Shown one piece after another: positions 1 to 13,500 of a stretch of 64,000 bases of DNA (positions are counted from its first letter, which is position 1; every line of letters begins with the position of its first letter). The notes under the pieces were generated by a model. That model had not been told where the DNA came from. It did no database searches and saw only the letters and a program-made list of their open reading frames with translations. Origin of the DNA: Thozetella sp. PMI_491 (lineage: Eukaryota; Ascomycota; Sordariomycetes; Chaetosphaeriales; Chaetosphaeriaceae); NCBI GenBank assembly GCA_021432635.1, contig MU270038.1, forward strand, positions 62,001 to 126,000, given 5' to 3'. The translations under genes were made by a program, and so were the position numbers.

Positions 1-512
1 AAAAAGGGCGGGGGTAAAAACGTCGCAGAAGGAGCCCCCCAAAATCAAGCTATATATACAAATGGCATCGTTCTTCCTCCGCTTCCCTTTCATGTTCCGT
101 GGTCCTCATTTCCTGCATGAACGGGTGCAACCGATGCTGAAACGAAAAAGCAAATGATGGGCGTGGTCATCCCTGACCTCACCACATATCCCTCTATGAT
201 TGTCTTTTTTGATGTGCCGCAAAATGTTCTGCTCCCAAGGAAAAAAATGCGGCCGAGGTCGTGAGGAAGAAAAAAAAGAAAAAGATGGACGAGTCGCAGA
301 AGGCCTCAAGATGCTGAACGCCCCCGTAGATGACCAGTGCCAGACTCGAAGCCGGCAACAAACGAAGAGAAGATGAAGGCGAAATCCCGCTACCATGGGC
401 CGCAGCTCTGCAAACGAAGCGAGTATTCAAAACACCAGACCGCCTTGGTAACATACACAACAACTCCCTCAGACGATCTCGGATTCTTGTGAGCGTCGAA
501 ATCGGGCCCGGC
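1..512. other. 3' flank of STE12; no gene seen
   Basis: No reading frame here resembles a protein. The stretch should include the 3' UTR of the minus-strand STE12 gene and intergenic sequence running off the left edge. An A/G-rich run occurs near 240-290. Nothing else stands out. Confidence 0.6.
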
Positions 513-2938
513 TTACATCATGCCGCCTGCGTTGATGGCCTGGGGCTGGCTGATGGTCATAGGCATGCTCAGCGTCTGAAGGCTGTTGAAGGTCGGGGCG
601 CTCGACATGACGGGGCCGAGTCCGCCCGAGTTTGGGGTGCCGCCATTGGCGATCGAGTTTAGCGAACTTGTGATGTAACCGCTCTCCGAGGTGGGCGAGG
701 CTTCCTCGCCGAGGGAACCGAGCTGGTCCTCGCCAGAGTAGTCCTCCTCCTCCTCGCCGGAGAGGTTCAAGCCGCCTTCAGCACCCTCACCACGGTCGTG
801 GGTACGCTTGTGCCTACAAGAGAGCAATGGTTAGCCATGCATCTTCCTTCAAAGGGTGTGCCACGATCGTCATGTGATGTTGTGCTGCTGCTGTGTGGTG
901 ACTCTGGCGGTTTGGTTGTTGGTTTCACACTGGTTGTTGACATGCCACACGCACAACATGACGTTTTTTTCTCCCTTTCCGTCTGACAAAAGAAATGATA
1001 CATCAAGGAAAGGTTAGGGGCATACTGTGCTAGGTTGTCTGATCTGGAGAATGCCTTGCTACAATAAGGGCAGATGTAGGGTCTTTCTTGGGTATGTGTT
1101 CTCACGTGTCTGGAAGTTCAGTCAGATACACGGCAGGAGGCTTGTGTTGACAAATGAAAAATCTCCAGTCTTACCGCTTCAGGTGCTCGAGGCGCTTGAA
1201 GAGACGGCCGCAAGTGGGGATGGGGCAAGAGTGTGATTTCTGGGGGTAGGGGCCAAGTTCCATCACGGTGGCTGACCGGGCTCTGCGTACCACATTGGGG
1301 CCGGCCTGCTGCATCACCTGTCGCTGCTGCTCACCCATGGGGCCGGCTTCGTCGGCCAGCTGAGCGAAGTCCTGCTGCTGCAGAGTCATGGGGTTGAGCG
1401 CTGGGCTGCCCTCGACCGTCGACAGCGGGGTGCCGTGGCGGGACAGCTCCATGAGCTCCTTGTGTTGCTGGCTGGTCATCGACATGCCCGAGTTGCTGTA
1501 CGTCAGGCCGGGAGGGGAGTTGTCAGCAGACTCATCGCCTTCCGCAACGGGTCCAACCGAAGCCGACACCGACCTCCGCAGGTCAGAGGGGCGGTGGGCA
1601 GCGGCAGTCGCCGAGGCGATAGCCGCCGCGGTGGCCGACATGGAGGGGGGAATCGAGGAACGCCTCCTCCTCTGCTTATACGTTGGGGATCCCTCAATCA
1701 CCGAGTACACGTTGTTGCCGCCATAGCCACGGTTGAAGGTCGGGCCAGCTAGGTTGGAAGGCGGGAGCTGAATCATGCCATTGAGGCCGTTCACGCCGTT
1801 CAGGTGATCGGGAATGGCAGTGTAGAGACCAGTCTCCTCATTGGCAATGTACGCGGGCTCAGCAGCCATGCCCAGCGCCTGCTGGGGAGGCGTGAGGGGC
1901 TCGAACGAGATGCCCCGCTGGCTATAGTCCTCGTAGTGCGAAGAAACAAAAGAAGGAGCGGGCGAGTACTCGAGAGCATAGGCGGGCATTGAGGCGTGAC
2001 GCTGGTGCGTCTGCGCGATCGGGACGCCGTTTTGGTTGTACTGGACCCGGTTGAAGTCAGGCTCCCTCTTGACCACTGGCTGAGGCATCTGGGGGGGCAT
2101 CGGCATCGCTCCGTACGGCACCATGGCGTCCATCCCATCTGATAAAGGGGCCATCGTCTGCGGGATCATCTGAGGCGGCGGCATGGCGTCAATTGCTCGC
2201 ATGACCGGAGAGGTTGCCTGGCTCTGAGAAAAAGACACCTGCTGGGCGTTGAAGGAAGAGGAGTTGGCCTGCTGGGCCTTGGTGAGTTGCTCATAGAGCG
2301 ACTGTGACGAGTCGTACTGGAAGGACAGGGCGGGCTCGCTGACGGCGATGGTGGTCGCCTCCTGGCCCATCTTCTCCCTCTTCAGATCTCGTTCCAGAGC
2401 ATCGAGGAAGAGCCTGTCGTGAGGTACGCTGTACCAGTAGAAGACCTTCTGCTTCTTCTGAGTCCGGATGCAGTTGTTCTTGTACAGGAAGTCGAGGAAG
2501 GGGCTCTTGGGCTCCTCGAGCGAGGCATCGGTTCCCGACTTCAGATTTCGCAGGTCTGAGAAGATGCCCTCCTCGAACTTCTTCGAGTTCTTCACCGGTC
2601 GGCCGAAAGCCTGGAAACGAAACGACAAGCACCTGACGATATCGGTTCCCGAGATGTGGAAGAGGTTGTTCCAGAGCACGCAGGAGACGTATTCGCCGGT
2701 AGGGAGAAGAAACCTCCGGATGTACTGGTCTGGTTGCCAGTCCACAGGCGCGGAGATGAGGAAGTATTTGACTAGAGGGTGCGAATGTCAGCAATGGAAT
2801 GGTCGTTTCATTCGGGGGGGACATAGGGAGACACTCACGGTTGTCAACTTGCTGGAGAGCTACCTGAGCATCGTGTGGGAGAGCTTGTTGAGCCTCAGTG
2901 CTCAACATGAACGTCTCTGGTTTCTGTGGTGCTTGCAT
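513..2938 (-). CDS. ste12: STE12-like transcription factor (homeodomain plus two C2H2 zinc fingers)
   Basis: Exons read as 2938-2839, 2771-1175, 1109-1026 and 813-513, giving 693 aa. The STE homeodomain-like region spans about residues 35-145 and includes the motifs FLLPTGEYVSCVLWNNLFHI and FQAFGRPVKNSKKFEEGIF. A long Gln/Pro/Ser-rich middle follows. Two C2H2 fingers lie near the C-terminus: C549-C554-H567-H571 and C579-C582-H595-H599. An acidic tail (EEEEDYSGEDQLGS) comes after them. The combination of STE domain and two fingers is the filamentous-fungal form; Saccharomyces Ste12 lacks the fingers. The family acts in the nucleus downstream of the Fus3/Kss1-type MAP kinase and controls mating and invasive or appressorial growth. 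Intron 2 splits finger 1 (after Arg566) and intron 3 (212 bp) splits finger 2 (at Gln594). The start is the first in-frame ATG; the first intron joins VDN to LKYFLIS, restoring the conserved start of the domain. Confidence 0.95.
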
Positions 2939-4680
2939 GGCGGGCAGAGTGTGATGTGAGAGGCTGCACTGCCGGTATAAAGCGGGCTGTCAAAGCTGGC
3001 GAGGAGAACAAGTCGTCGACCAAGTCCGACGCCCAGAACGCGCGATATTTTTGAGGGGTTTTGTTGAAGACCAGTTCCTTGTTTTATGTGGACAGTGACA
3101 GGTATGAAAAGTGCGATCGTGGTGACCGGCAGTTGGGGGGGGGTTGTGTGTGTACGTGTTGGTCTCAGGCGCTGCCTTGGGGGTGGGAGAGTAGTATTCT
3201 AATGTGAAATCGAGGCCAGCCCGGAGGGGGGGAAATTTGCACTAAGTTGAACCGATTGCCCCAAGCGAATGACGAGACCCGCTAATGCGATGGACCTTCA
3301 AGGTGCAATAAATCGGCAGTAGGGGGATCTGGCTGGTCGCAAGAGTGGAGCGCGGAGCCGTCCACAACAATGCGCGGTCGCTGGAGCTTCCAGGCCAAGT
3401 GAGAGCGTTGGGTGATTGTGTGCGTGCGAAAGCCGAGCTTCGGGCAGGCGATGGAAACAATAGGCCGAAGGGTGTGATTAAATTTTTTTTTTGCTGTCCG
3501 CAGCAACGAAACGAAACCAATCAACAGGAATTCCGAGCAAGGCTGGGCATCAGGCAGGCACAGGGCAAGCAAGTGCGAGGATGGACAGAGCTTTGCGACG
3601 GATCGTGTCTGATGTGTTGATGTCCAAGGGCGCCGAGGAGGGATGATGTGCCTCTAGGGTAGCCCGACGGGGAGACGGCGTGTTGGATGGGCAGTTGGGA
3701 AAAAATAAAAAAGAATAAAAAGGCCAAGGTTTATGTGCAGCTCCCGGAAGAAGGGCGCACGGCAGGGCACACAATACACAAGAGAGGCAGAGAGGTGCAA
3801 AACGGGTCCTCCTGCGATAGACACAGAATGAGAGGGAGAGTTGAGAAAAAGAGATCTCAAGAGAGTGCCGTTGACATTGGGGAGGGCGGGCCCCGGGGGG
3901 GTTTAATGAATTCGCTCGGGGGGGTGGGAAGGGGGGACCTTCGAGGTGGGAAGGGGTGGGAAGCGAAGGGCCTCAGATGGGCCAATAGCCTGCCGGCGGT
4001 AGGTGGTAGCAGAGCTGCAGTAGCGGGGGGCGCTCGGGGCGGAGGGCAGGCAAGTGCAGGCAAGTGGGAGAGAGGATCACGGGCGACAGAGCAGAAAGAG
4101 GGAAAGGGCAGATCGATGGGCGAGCGCACCGACCACCACAACCAGCACCCGCCACCCTTCCCTCGTCCCTCGTCCCTCGTCCCCCCCGGTCTGCCGTACA
4201 GTATGCGCCCGGCCAAAGTACACGGTAAGCCCAGCTACTGCTGTTGCTTTGCTTGTGAGCTGCACTCGCTCGCTCGCCCAAATGCCCGCGGTGAGAACGG
4301 GCCACACCAGGGGAGTGACGAGAGCGAGTCGCACACAGGGACAAGAGAGCCTGGCGCGGAGCGACAGGGCAAGCGGGCAAAGAAAGACATGCAGGAAAAT
4401 AAAAAAGAACATGGGCAGAACGACGGCGACGTATTGGCACCCCAGCAGACGCCGAATGCTCTTCCCCTTCCTACAGTGGGACAATTGAGCGCCTACCTCT
4501 CCTGCATCCCTCTTTTACTAGGTCGCCCAGAGAGCGCTGCCCATTCACAGGTCGCCCGCGTCTTGCTTGCTTCTGCGTTGTCGCTAGCTCTCCTCACCGT
4601 TTGGGGGGTGTTGCTATCACATCGCTAACACACGCCTATTCTTAGCTGAGCCATCTGTTCCGGTTGATAGGTCATCCTGG
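2939..4680. other. STE12 upstream region; G-rich, no gene seen
   Basis: This is the promoter and leader side of STE12. It contains many G runs on the plus strand (for example 3126-3144 and 3880-3960), so the STE12 sense strand is C-rich. One frame is open for 313 codons (3687-4628, plus), but it is compositionally a G/A-rich artefact with no recognisable domain. No protein-coding gene is supported. Confidence 0.5.
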
Positions 4681-4790
4681 TCAACGAGAAAAACGGGGCC
4701 CAAGCCCGGTTGAACCGCCAGGGATCCGTCCTTGGCCATGCCCACCGTCAGCAGCGTCTTCCTGGCTGCCCAAGAATCGGACGACTAGGT

Positions 4791-4816
4791 AAGAGAGAGA
4801 GACAGAGAGAGAGAGG
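4791..4816. repeat. GA-rich microsatellite
   Basis: An imperfect (GA)n run interrupted by one C, in the gene-poor region. Confidence 0.8.
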
Positions 4817-7178
4817 AAGGGGAGGAACACGCTCGCCGTCCGGAAATGACCGCTCTCACCGCCCACAGCACGAATCGTCGGAGCCCAGCTCTTGGACATC
4901 CTCCTTTGAGAATTGACTGCTACCCAGACTTGTGCCTCCCCCCTCCCCCTGGGCCTTGCTGGGGGGCCTGCGCTTCGACGGGAGGGCTGATGGTGTCTGT
5001 TCTCGCTGCTCTCTCGCCGCCTGTGCGCAGCCCGCTGGTGGTGATATGGATGCTGTTCCTGTCCAAGTCCCGCGCTCAGGGCTCCCGCATGGCGTCCACT
5101 CGCGCCAGGCGCCCATAGTCGCTTCGGCTGGCCTGGCCCATTTGTCATTTACGACACCCACTTGAGTGCACCGCCGTCCGCTCACCCGTCTTAGGCAGCG
5201 GGGTGCCTTGATGGTAGTTGGCCCTACCTCGCCATTCTCCAGAACTTAGCTGAGGCCCTACGAAGTACACTGGTCGGTGTACGGAGTGGGCATCAGCACA
5301 CCACCACCAGCACGAGATACACCTGCATGCACCTCCCTCGCCCCCAGCAGGGGGGAAGAGAGTCAGAGGGGAAGAAAAAAAAACATGTACCGGCCGGCCC
5401 GTTTCTGTGTGCTCCGTACTTTGCGCGAAGGCTTGGCACGCGCGCAGGTCGTAACGATCCTTGCAGAGATGCCCGCCAGGATGAGCCCTCTTACCCTGTC
5501 TTCGATCGCACCTGAGCCTTCGAGGGGGAGGCGGCAGGTGGTACGCGTTTGTCGGTAGGTGATGGGGAGTACCTCAGGGACATCCTAGGGCACCCTGTCC
5601 ACCAACGCAGCCGTCCTGTTGGGGACCACTCGCCCCCAGAATGAACACGGCACATCGATCTATCCAAGGGGCCTTGGCTCGTCCGGCACTGGGAGGGGGG
5701 GAGGCGACTGGGTTGACGTCTTCGCTGTCGGCGCAAACCGACGCGATTTGTGATTTGCCTCCCCCAATGTCCTCTAGGCCCGGCTGGCGCCTAGGCCCGG
5801 AATACCAAGCTCCCTGTCATGGTTCATGGCATGAGTCCGCTCCATTGGGCCTCGTGGGACGCTTTTGCTTGTGTGCGGTCAATGCTGCTAAAAATTGAGG
5901 CCATCGCAGGCCCCTCTGGCCGTGTGCCGATCTCCCAACCACGTCCGGGGGGAGGTCCAAGACCTGAGAAGCACTGGCCCACCGGGAACGCTGCCAGGTG
6001 GTGGTGATGCGCCTGGACTGCTGAAAGCGCGTGCGTTGCCGCCTCGGGGCTCGTTCGCTTGGCCAGCACCCGCTGCAAAAATACTACCCCGGCCCTGGCC
6101 CCAACGGGGTCGGACAAGGGGGCACGCGGCCAATGGCCACGCTCGCTTTGGACCGCATTGCTCGGCCAGAAGTACCTTCGTACTGCTGAGAGGTACCTCT
6201 CCCCGCCCGCAGGGTCTTGCAAAGAAATACCGCTCGCCCAAAGGCGGCGAGGAGTCTTTCCCGAGGGAGGAAGTAGTCCGTCCCCTCTAGCTTGCCCCTT
6301 CCCTGTCAAAGAATATGGATGGCCAGCCTAGGTCGAGAGAGCATGAACCTGGCCGCGGTCGTGTGCCTGGTCGGGCCTAGATGACCACCCCGTTCACGGC
6401 TCAATCCCAACTGGCGACGATCCAGTCGTACCTAGTATACAGCAACGACCTAGCAAATCTCCACGAGCGAATGACCCCGGGAGCGAAGATCCGGCTCGCC
6501 AGCCGCAAAGTGGATGTTGAACAGTGGAAGTAGGATTCGCGAATCACTGACCCGCAATGCGCAAATGAGCGTGCCAGTTCAACACATTCTTTGAGAAGCA
6601 GACGAATACGGTATCCTGACAGGCAGATACTGGTGCTCACAGAGAGAGGGTGCACCCCCGTTTCGCCGTCTCTCTGACTCGCTAGCAGTAGAAGAAAGAC
6701 TTGCTCTCCACGAGGTGTGAGATTGCTCGCTCTTCTGCCACCCCTCCCTGTCCCTCTTCGTCGGGGGAAAGGGGGGAGGGGAGCTGCTACTATGGTAGGC
6801 CCAATAACTACTAGAATCATCGGTGATTAAACTGGAAATTGCATCTAGCGGGTTGGGTTCTCAAGCAAGGCGGCTCGACTGAGACCGAAGAGGTCGCCCC
6901 ATAGTTCATGTAAGTGCCCGCCCTCTTCGGCCTCATTGGCAATAAGAGCAAGGCCCGCTAGAAGGCGACCGACCGTTGGACGGCGTGTCGCTCCCGAGAA
7001 CAAAGAAGGCGGTATGGGCAAGACAATTAAACAGCCATGCAGCCGGTGCGAGGCGCCAGAGGCGAGGCGCCAAAGTCCAGTAGCCCAAATCTCCACAGTT
7101 TCCTTGGGGCGCACATGGTGACATGGCCCAATCCGCGCTGGCCACCATAATCTCCGCTCTCCTGACCTTTGCAGTGGA

Positions 7179-7220
7179 CTCTTGCAGGCCAGAAGTGGGC
7201 TCTTGCAGGCCAGGAATGGG
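7179..7220. repeat. 21-bp tandem duplication
   Basis: Two adjacent copies of a 21-bp unit beginning CTCTTGCAGGCCAG (7179-7199 and 7200-7220). They differ at two positions (AAGTGGG versus GAATGGG). Confidence 0.85.
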
Positions 7221-7530
7221 GCGTCTTGACTGGCCTAGACAACGACACGGAAGAGAAAAGTAACTGATCGGAGACCGCGTTGTTCTCGCGTCTCGCCCAG
7301 CTAGAATCGAGCTTCTTACCGCTGCAAAACTCGAAGAGAAAAAAGAACCTGTCTGACGCTGACCTCCTTTTTCGCCGTGTCCGTGCCGCCTCTCAGTCAG
7401 CAGCGTGTACGGCTCGCTCCACGCGACTGTGCGACGAAACGTAGGTTCCTGTCTTCTACGGTTACCGATTCGACGCCTGCCGCAGCGACGACGGGAGAGC
7501 GCAATTCAGCTCGGCGGCCGTGGTTCCCAA

Positions 7531-7562
7531 GGGGGGGAAGGGGGGGGGGGGGGGGGGGGGGG
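7531..7562. repeat. Poly-G tract
   Basis: Seven G, two A, then an uninterrupted run of 23 G (7540-7562). It is potentially quadruplex-forming and also a likely place for sequencing-length error. Confidence 0.9.
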
Positions 7563-10500
7563 CAGAGTCAGTTGTGGCGATGACGGGTTGTTTCTTCTCT
7601 GTCTGTATCTTGGTGCATCGACGCTGCGTCACACCGACGAGTCAGCTTAAGACGACGCGAGTTGCTTCCTTCTGCTAGTATCGTCAACTTCAACTGCCCT
7701 GTGCCGTGGTGGTGGCAATGGGGCAACCGAAGTTCCTTGTCGGCTCCTCGGTCTTGTGTACCCTCAACTTCAAGGCGCGAGGAGGCCCATGGTTGGATAT
7801 GGGGCCATCGCCGCTTTAACGACACCTGGTCCCTGGGCGAGCTCCTTGGTCGGCACTACCAAGCGGTTCTGCTCCCGTACCCCTGCGGGCTGGCTTGGCC
7901 GGGTGGGCTCAGCACTTGCAGGGCCCCGCCCTCCGGCCTTGGAGTCCCTGTCGAATTTGAAACACGTTTGGCACAAGCCAGAGCGATTTCAGATCCACCT
8001 CCCTCTTCCCCCAACCACACCATCCCGTTGGCGCTGCTGCAGGACCAGAAAGAGTCCCACACCACCTCAGCGCCTCACGGCTTTGCTCGCGGATGCTTGC
8101 CCCTCGGTGACTGGCCTATCGAGCCAGCAAATCGGCCCTCCCCAACCCACTCGCCTTCTCTGATTGACTAGCCTTCTGCCTGGTGACGGGGCACACGCAC
8201 AACCCCAGCCATCCACCTTCTTTTTGCACAGAGTGTATGTAGTAGCAGATGTTGGCTATTGACTCTCGGTCGCCACAACCCCGGCGTTCCGCGCCTCCTT
8301 CCTCCCCCCCCCTCTTTCCCAAAAAGAAAGATGGCTGTGCTATGCAGTTCCGAATCATGACCGAGTGCGAATAGAAAGGCAGAGTCTAGAAACGTCTTCC
8401 GGTGGCATAGTTACCCTAGTTAGATGGGTTCCGGCCTAAGCCTCGACTCAATGCCCCTCCTAGGAGAGATCGGGTTGCCTTTTGCGATGATGGCTGGTGG
8501 ACAATTCACCGCCCGCCTTCGATAATGCTGCCCTCAGCCGCTCGCTATAGGATAGGTGTGTCTCACCCCAAGCGATGTCTGCGATCATGTCTTGCCCACC
8601 TTCGCCTTGTAATGAGCCTAATGGCGCTGGAGCGTCGTCTCCCGCACGCCACAACAGAATCCCAACCTTTGTTCCCCGGTTAAGATGCCCCTGTGTCACT
8701 CGTCACCGCCCGCCTCTCCTAAGCGCCACTTGGACCGGCCGTGGGAGCGAGGTTTATCCCAAGGCAGGCGCCGATAGCTCTCGCCGACTGAACCAGCCTC
8801 AGCCTAACAAATGATGAGCGTAGAATAGCCACGCAGTCTCTTTGGGAATATACCACGCCAGGTCGGGAAGCTGCCGTCTCCACTCTTTGTAGGTTCATAG
8901 CGTCCCATGCTTGTACGTACTCCGTATTGTCGTATTGTGTACAGACAGCTAGGAGCATGCCATACCAGGGTGCTTCTTCGATGGGGAACACCGGTCCGGC
9001 GAAATGCACACGAGGCACACACGCGAACACGGCAGAGCAAAAGTGGGGGAGCGAGCAGGCTGGACCGGAAGAGAGAGGAGATTGATCGCCATCCAGCAGA
9101 ATCCGAAACTTGAAACCTCGTAGCAGAAGCTTCCACCGAACCCGCTCGTGGGTGGATGTCGGCGGCGGCGGGACGAGCAGTTGCTCGGGGCTCCTCGCCA
9201 TCGCGTGCCTGATCGTCCCGCCCCTTGCGCCGGTCATGAGCGTGGCCTCTTTCATCGCTTCGTAACGTGACCACACCATCGGGTTTGTCCCGGCAAGAGC
9301 AGGGGGCTTGCAGCAGGACGAATGCGCTCAAGATGGGAAACGTGACTTCGCTCGGCAATGGTAGCGTTGCGCGGTCAACAAGCTGGCGGGGGAGGCGCCG
9401 GCGTACGTAGCATTCAAGTGTGCTGAGACCTCCGTTCTAATCTCGATTCCATGCACGCCTTTGTACTGTGCAGCTGCTGCAGGCGGTAAATGCTGACAGG
9501 CGGCGCCTCTTGGGGGTCGCCTGAGGAGGGAGGTCGGCCTCAGCGCAAGTGGCTAGCAGCCAGCCCTGCTCTATTCTCGGCTGCTCTCCGCCCGATTGCT
9601 ATTCTGGTGGTGTCACGACTCCCACTTGAGAAGCTCGAGGGGATCTCCAGGCGGTAGCAGAATTCTCCGGCGGCCTGTGGCCAGCGCCCCCAATCAAAGG
9701 TCGCTGTGCGGAGCCGGCATTCAGCAAGGAGTCTGGGCATCCGACTATAGTAGATGCTTGCATCCGCGAGGTACTACGGAGTAGGAGCCCAGGGAGCCCA
9801 TGGCCCAGCGCAGGTACCCGTGCCGAGACCGCAAAAATGAACCCACGAGATCGACGAGGCCCAGGTTGAGGCGACAGGCCCGCATCAACAAGGGTGCAGT
9901 TTCACATCGCCGAAAGGGCCTTAGGGCCTAAGCTTAAATCTGTCGCCAGGAGCAGAACCAATCGCCACCCCGCACGCTTTGGACGACAGGGGAGCAAGGG
10001 CTGCTCCGATTTCGTGATTGAACCAGGCCCGCCCAAGAATAGCATGCCTCCCTTCCCGTGATGCCCGCCCGAGAAGGCCGCAGAAAGGGCCGGAGCGTGC
10101 GCCAGCCATCGATAGCCACTCGTCTGCCCTCTTCGGTCCAGAGTTTTACCGGCCGGGGGCTCCAGCGGTAAACGAGGGCTAGATGACCCACGTAGGCGGT
10201 ATGGGAGGCAGGCAGACGTATGGTCGCTGAGCCGTGGCGGTTCTGCTCGTGGGTTGCGATCTCCCGGCGCAAGATCTAACCTACGAGGCGGGACGGTCAC
10301 GAGCAGGCCGCCGCACAGTCAATGGTCACGGCAAGACAGGCGACCCTTGCTCCTAGCTTGTCGAAACGAGCCTCCCATAGGCTACAATGCCAAACGAGGT
10401 TCAAGAAGCGGTAAAAAAGGGGCCATCACGACGGCCTCGTCCCGTGATAGGAGTATATGTCTTACTGATTGGTGATATGATGAAACTTTGCTGTCTTTCA

Positions 10501-13500
10501 AGCCATCTCCGAGCCGGCTACCCCACGATTCTGAGGTGTGGTATCATATTGACGATTGGGAAGACGGCGGCCAGGACCAGGCGGTTACCCAAGAGTGCCT
10601 CTGTGTTATCAGCCTGGGTGGGCTCGACCTGCCTGAGAGTATGCATGGTGCCAGGAGGCTGTATCTGGCCGTGCCTAGTGTGTTTCCCATCGAAGGATTC
10701 AAGGGCCGTCTTAGAGTCCAGTGCCGTAGGTGCCCGTCGAGTGCAGACTAGATGACTTCAGTGGCGTCCATGGTGCCGCCCCATGAGACGAACGGAACAA
10801 AAGAAACGGCCGCCATCTACCACCGCGCGATCCTCCGGCTCAGGCCACAAGCCGGCACAGCCCGGCACTTGGGGACAAAAGTTCAACGGAAGCAACGCTC
10901 CTCTCCCCCACCTCTCTCAATATCTCAATGCTCAACTGCTTCGGGGCGCAGGTTCACGGCGGCTATGATCGCGAGCAAGAGGAGTGCGTCTTCTAGGAGA
11001 GGCAAAGCAAGGCGGTTATTCCATCTGATAGGGTGTGCCACTGGGATTCTGAAACCAGAGATTTGTCGTCGAATTCTTGAAACATTGACATTGGCAGTTC
11101 CTCGGGCTGACTCCCGCTACAAGCAAACCGGCGGTGGCCCAGGCGGGTGCTAGCGCACTGTTGTGCACTGTAGAGGCCCAGCAACGCTCGGGAAGGTGGC
11201 GAGATCCCATTGGTGTGCCTGAATCGTGCATTAAGGAGGCCCGCCACTCGTCCACCGAGATGGGGAAATAGGCAAGAATGGGGCCATCGTGGTAGATGGA
11301 AGAGAAGGGGGGGAGGGGGGGTACCCTGCAGCTGTACGCAGGAATGTCACTTTGCCATGACCCATCCACAAGACTAAGAAGATACGATGTGATATCGCAG
11401 GAAAAGGGGGGGCAAGAACCCGGTGCGGGAGGCTTGTGAAAAGGTCAAGGGTGTTGTCCCGCCATGGGGCCGGGCTGCTAGAGCGAAAAGGGCCGTCTGC
11501 ACGTACCCCAACCTGCCCAAAGAGTCCAAAGTCAGGATGTCATGCAGAAGGCGAAACAGCCAGGCCAATTCGAAACACGAACGCTCTTGTCACATCTTTT
11601 TCCAGAAGCAAGGAAGTGGTTATGTAATACTGCCTCTGCTCCACCCGATTCGGCCGCCAACACCGGCCAGAGTGGTTGGGGCGGCTGTGGTGGAGGTCGA
11701 ATCAGTCCAACGAGGGCGATCTCCAGCCAGGTTCTTCGCAGCCGCCTTCAAGGGACGAGGTTTGAGGTATATTGACGCGTGGCCCTGCCGGCGGGTGCGG
11801 CGGGCTCGACGGGTCCTATCATGACGGCTTCCGGCTACGGCCAGTTCGTCCTCTCCTGGTATCCCGTCGGTGATAGGGCGGGCCATAAACAACGGGTCGG
11901 CTGGTAAAGAGGTCGAGCAAAGCACAGGCCCTCGGAGGAGGCTCTTGCGCTGCGTGAGGCTCACGGTTGCTGTGCCGTCCGCGGAAGCGTGCTATGGCAG
12001 GTCTGGCTTGCTTATGCAGGTACAGATCACAGCGGGCGCATGCACTGCAGGCAGAGCACACAGGCCAAGGGAGAGGCCAGCAGCGGCGGAAAGGCTCCCT
12101 CCATTCCTTTCCTTTCCTTTCCTCTCAATCTCGATGGTCGACGACATGCAAGGTACCCGTCCTGGCCGGCCTGCCGAGTAAGGCAAGGTGCTGCAGGTGT
12201 CGGACTCTGCTTAGCGGGACGGAGGGAGTAGTGCTTCGTAGGTGGCAGGAGCAGGGTGATCTTCACTGTTCTGTGGGGAAGGGGCAACTTTCCCGGCAAT
12301 CACAGCCTGTTACTGGCTAGCGCCACCACACGCCATTGACCTTAACAGCGCCTCATAAGAACAGGTTATTCTAACAACAATGCTAAGATCGAAGAAATGT
12401 TTCACGCTCTCTCGTGCTCTTGGTCGGACATGGCATCGGCGGCCTTCCCAGCACGTCGTCGCCAGCCCACCCTGCATCCTCGCCTCGTATGTCCGCCATG
12501 CATCCTCTCTCCTCGTTTGTCCACGAGCGTACTCCGGGCGCAGGGACCCTCATCCGAAGCGACCGCAGAAAAAGTTGGAGAACAGCGCAAACCGCCCGCC
12601 TCCCGCCTCCCGTCTCCCCCCCCTTTCGACCCCGGTCTGCCTCCTCACCCACGGTTCCCCTGTGCTTTGATGCCCTGCTGAGCGCCTGCAGGCGCATTGG
12701 CTGTGGGCTCCCCGTCACATAGCAACAACAACTTGAAACATGACAGACAACTGCCCGATGCCTGTGCCTATCTTGCTCGGATGGCTCGAGGGCCCCCCCA
12801 GTCGGGCATATGGCGAACAGGCCTACCCCCTTTGGGCGCTCGCCGCACCTTCTCCCTGGCTTACCGCCCCAGCGGGACACCTCGCCTCCTTGAGATGCTG
12901 GACCGCAAGCACACGCTGGGGTACCGTGATGCTATCGGTGATCGTCACGCATCCAAGGCCGGGCTGCAAGCTAGGGCGGTCTTCCTTCGATCCTGCTTGG
13001 CAAGCTAGCTGCCCGAAGGGGAAGACCGAGGCTTGACTGCCTCTCGGCTAAGGCACGAGTCGAGGGAAAGCCGCCGCCGCCTTCAGCGTGCTTTGCCCCT
13101 CCCTGTGCTCTTCTCGCGGCCCTTCGGCTCCCGACTCGAGCTCACCTTGTCTACCTCCACCCGGGGACCATTGCCGCCCTCCCGCCCCAAAGTCGGCACG
13201 CACGACGGCCTTCTGCCCTTGCCAGTGGATAAGTTACCCGCTTCGTGATGGACCATGGCCCTTTCTAGGGGCCCACTCGCCCGAGGGGATCGACTTCTGA
13301 AACCAAGAACCCCTAAGTGGACATCCCCTCCCCATGCCCATGATTGGTCGATCCCTGCGAACTACTCAAGAGCATGAACCACGGACGCTTGGACGCCGGC
13401 GGCGGCATGGCCAACCGCAGGCTCCAAGGCTCTTGTTCTCGGGAGGAAGCAGGCATTCGCTCCTTGGTGGTCCCCCCTTCCGGAGCTACTGAGGCATGAC

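Noticed and set aside
814-1025. STE12 intron 3 as a snoRNA host
   Set aside because: No convincing C/D or H/ACA boxes; the 212-bp length alone is not evidence.
3687-4628. 313-codon plus-strand frame upstream of STE12
   Set aside because: G/A-rich low-complexity translation, overlapped by open frames on the other strand; no start context or domain supports a gene.
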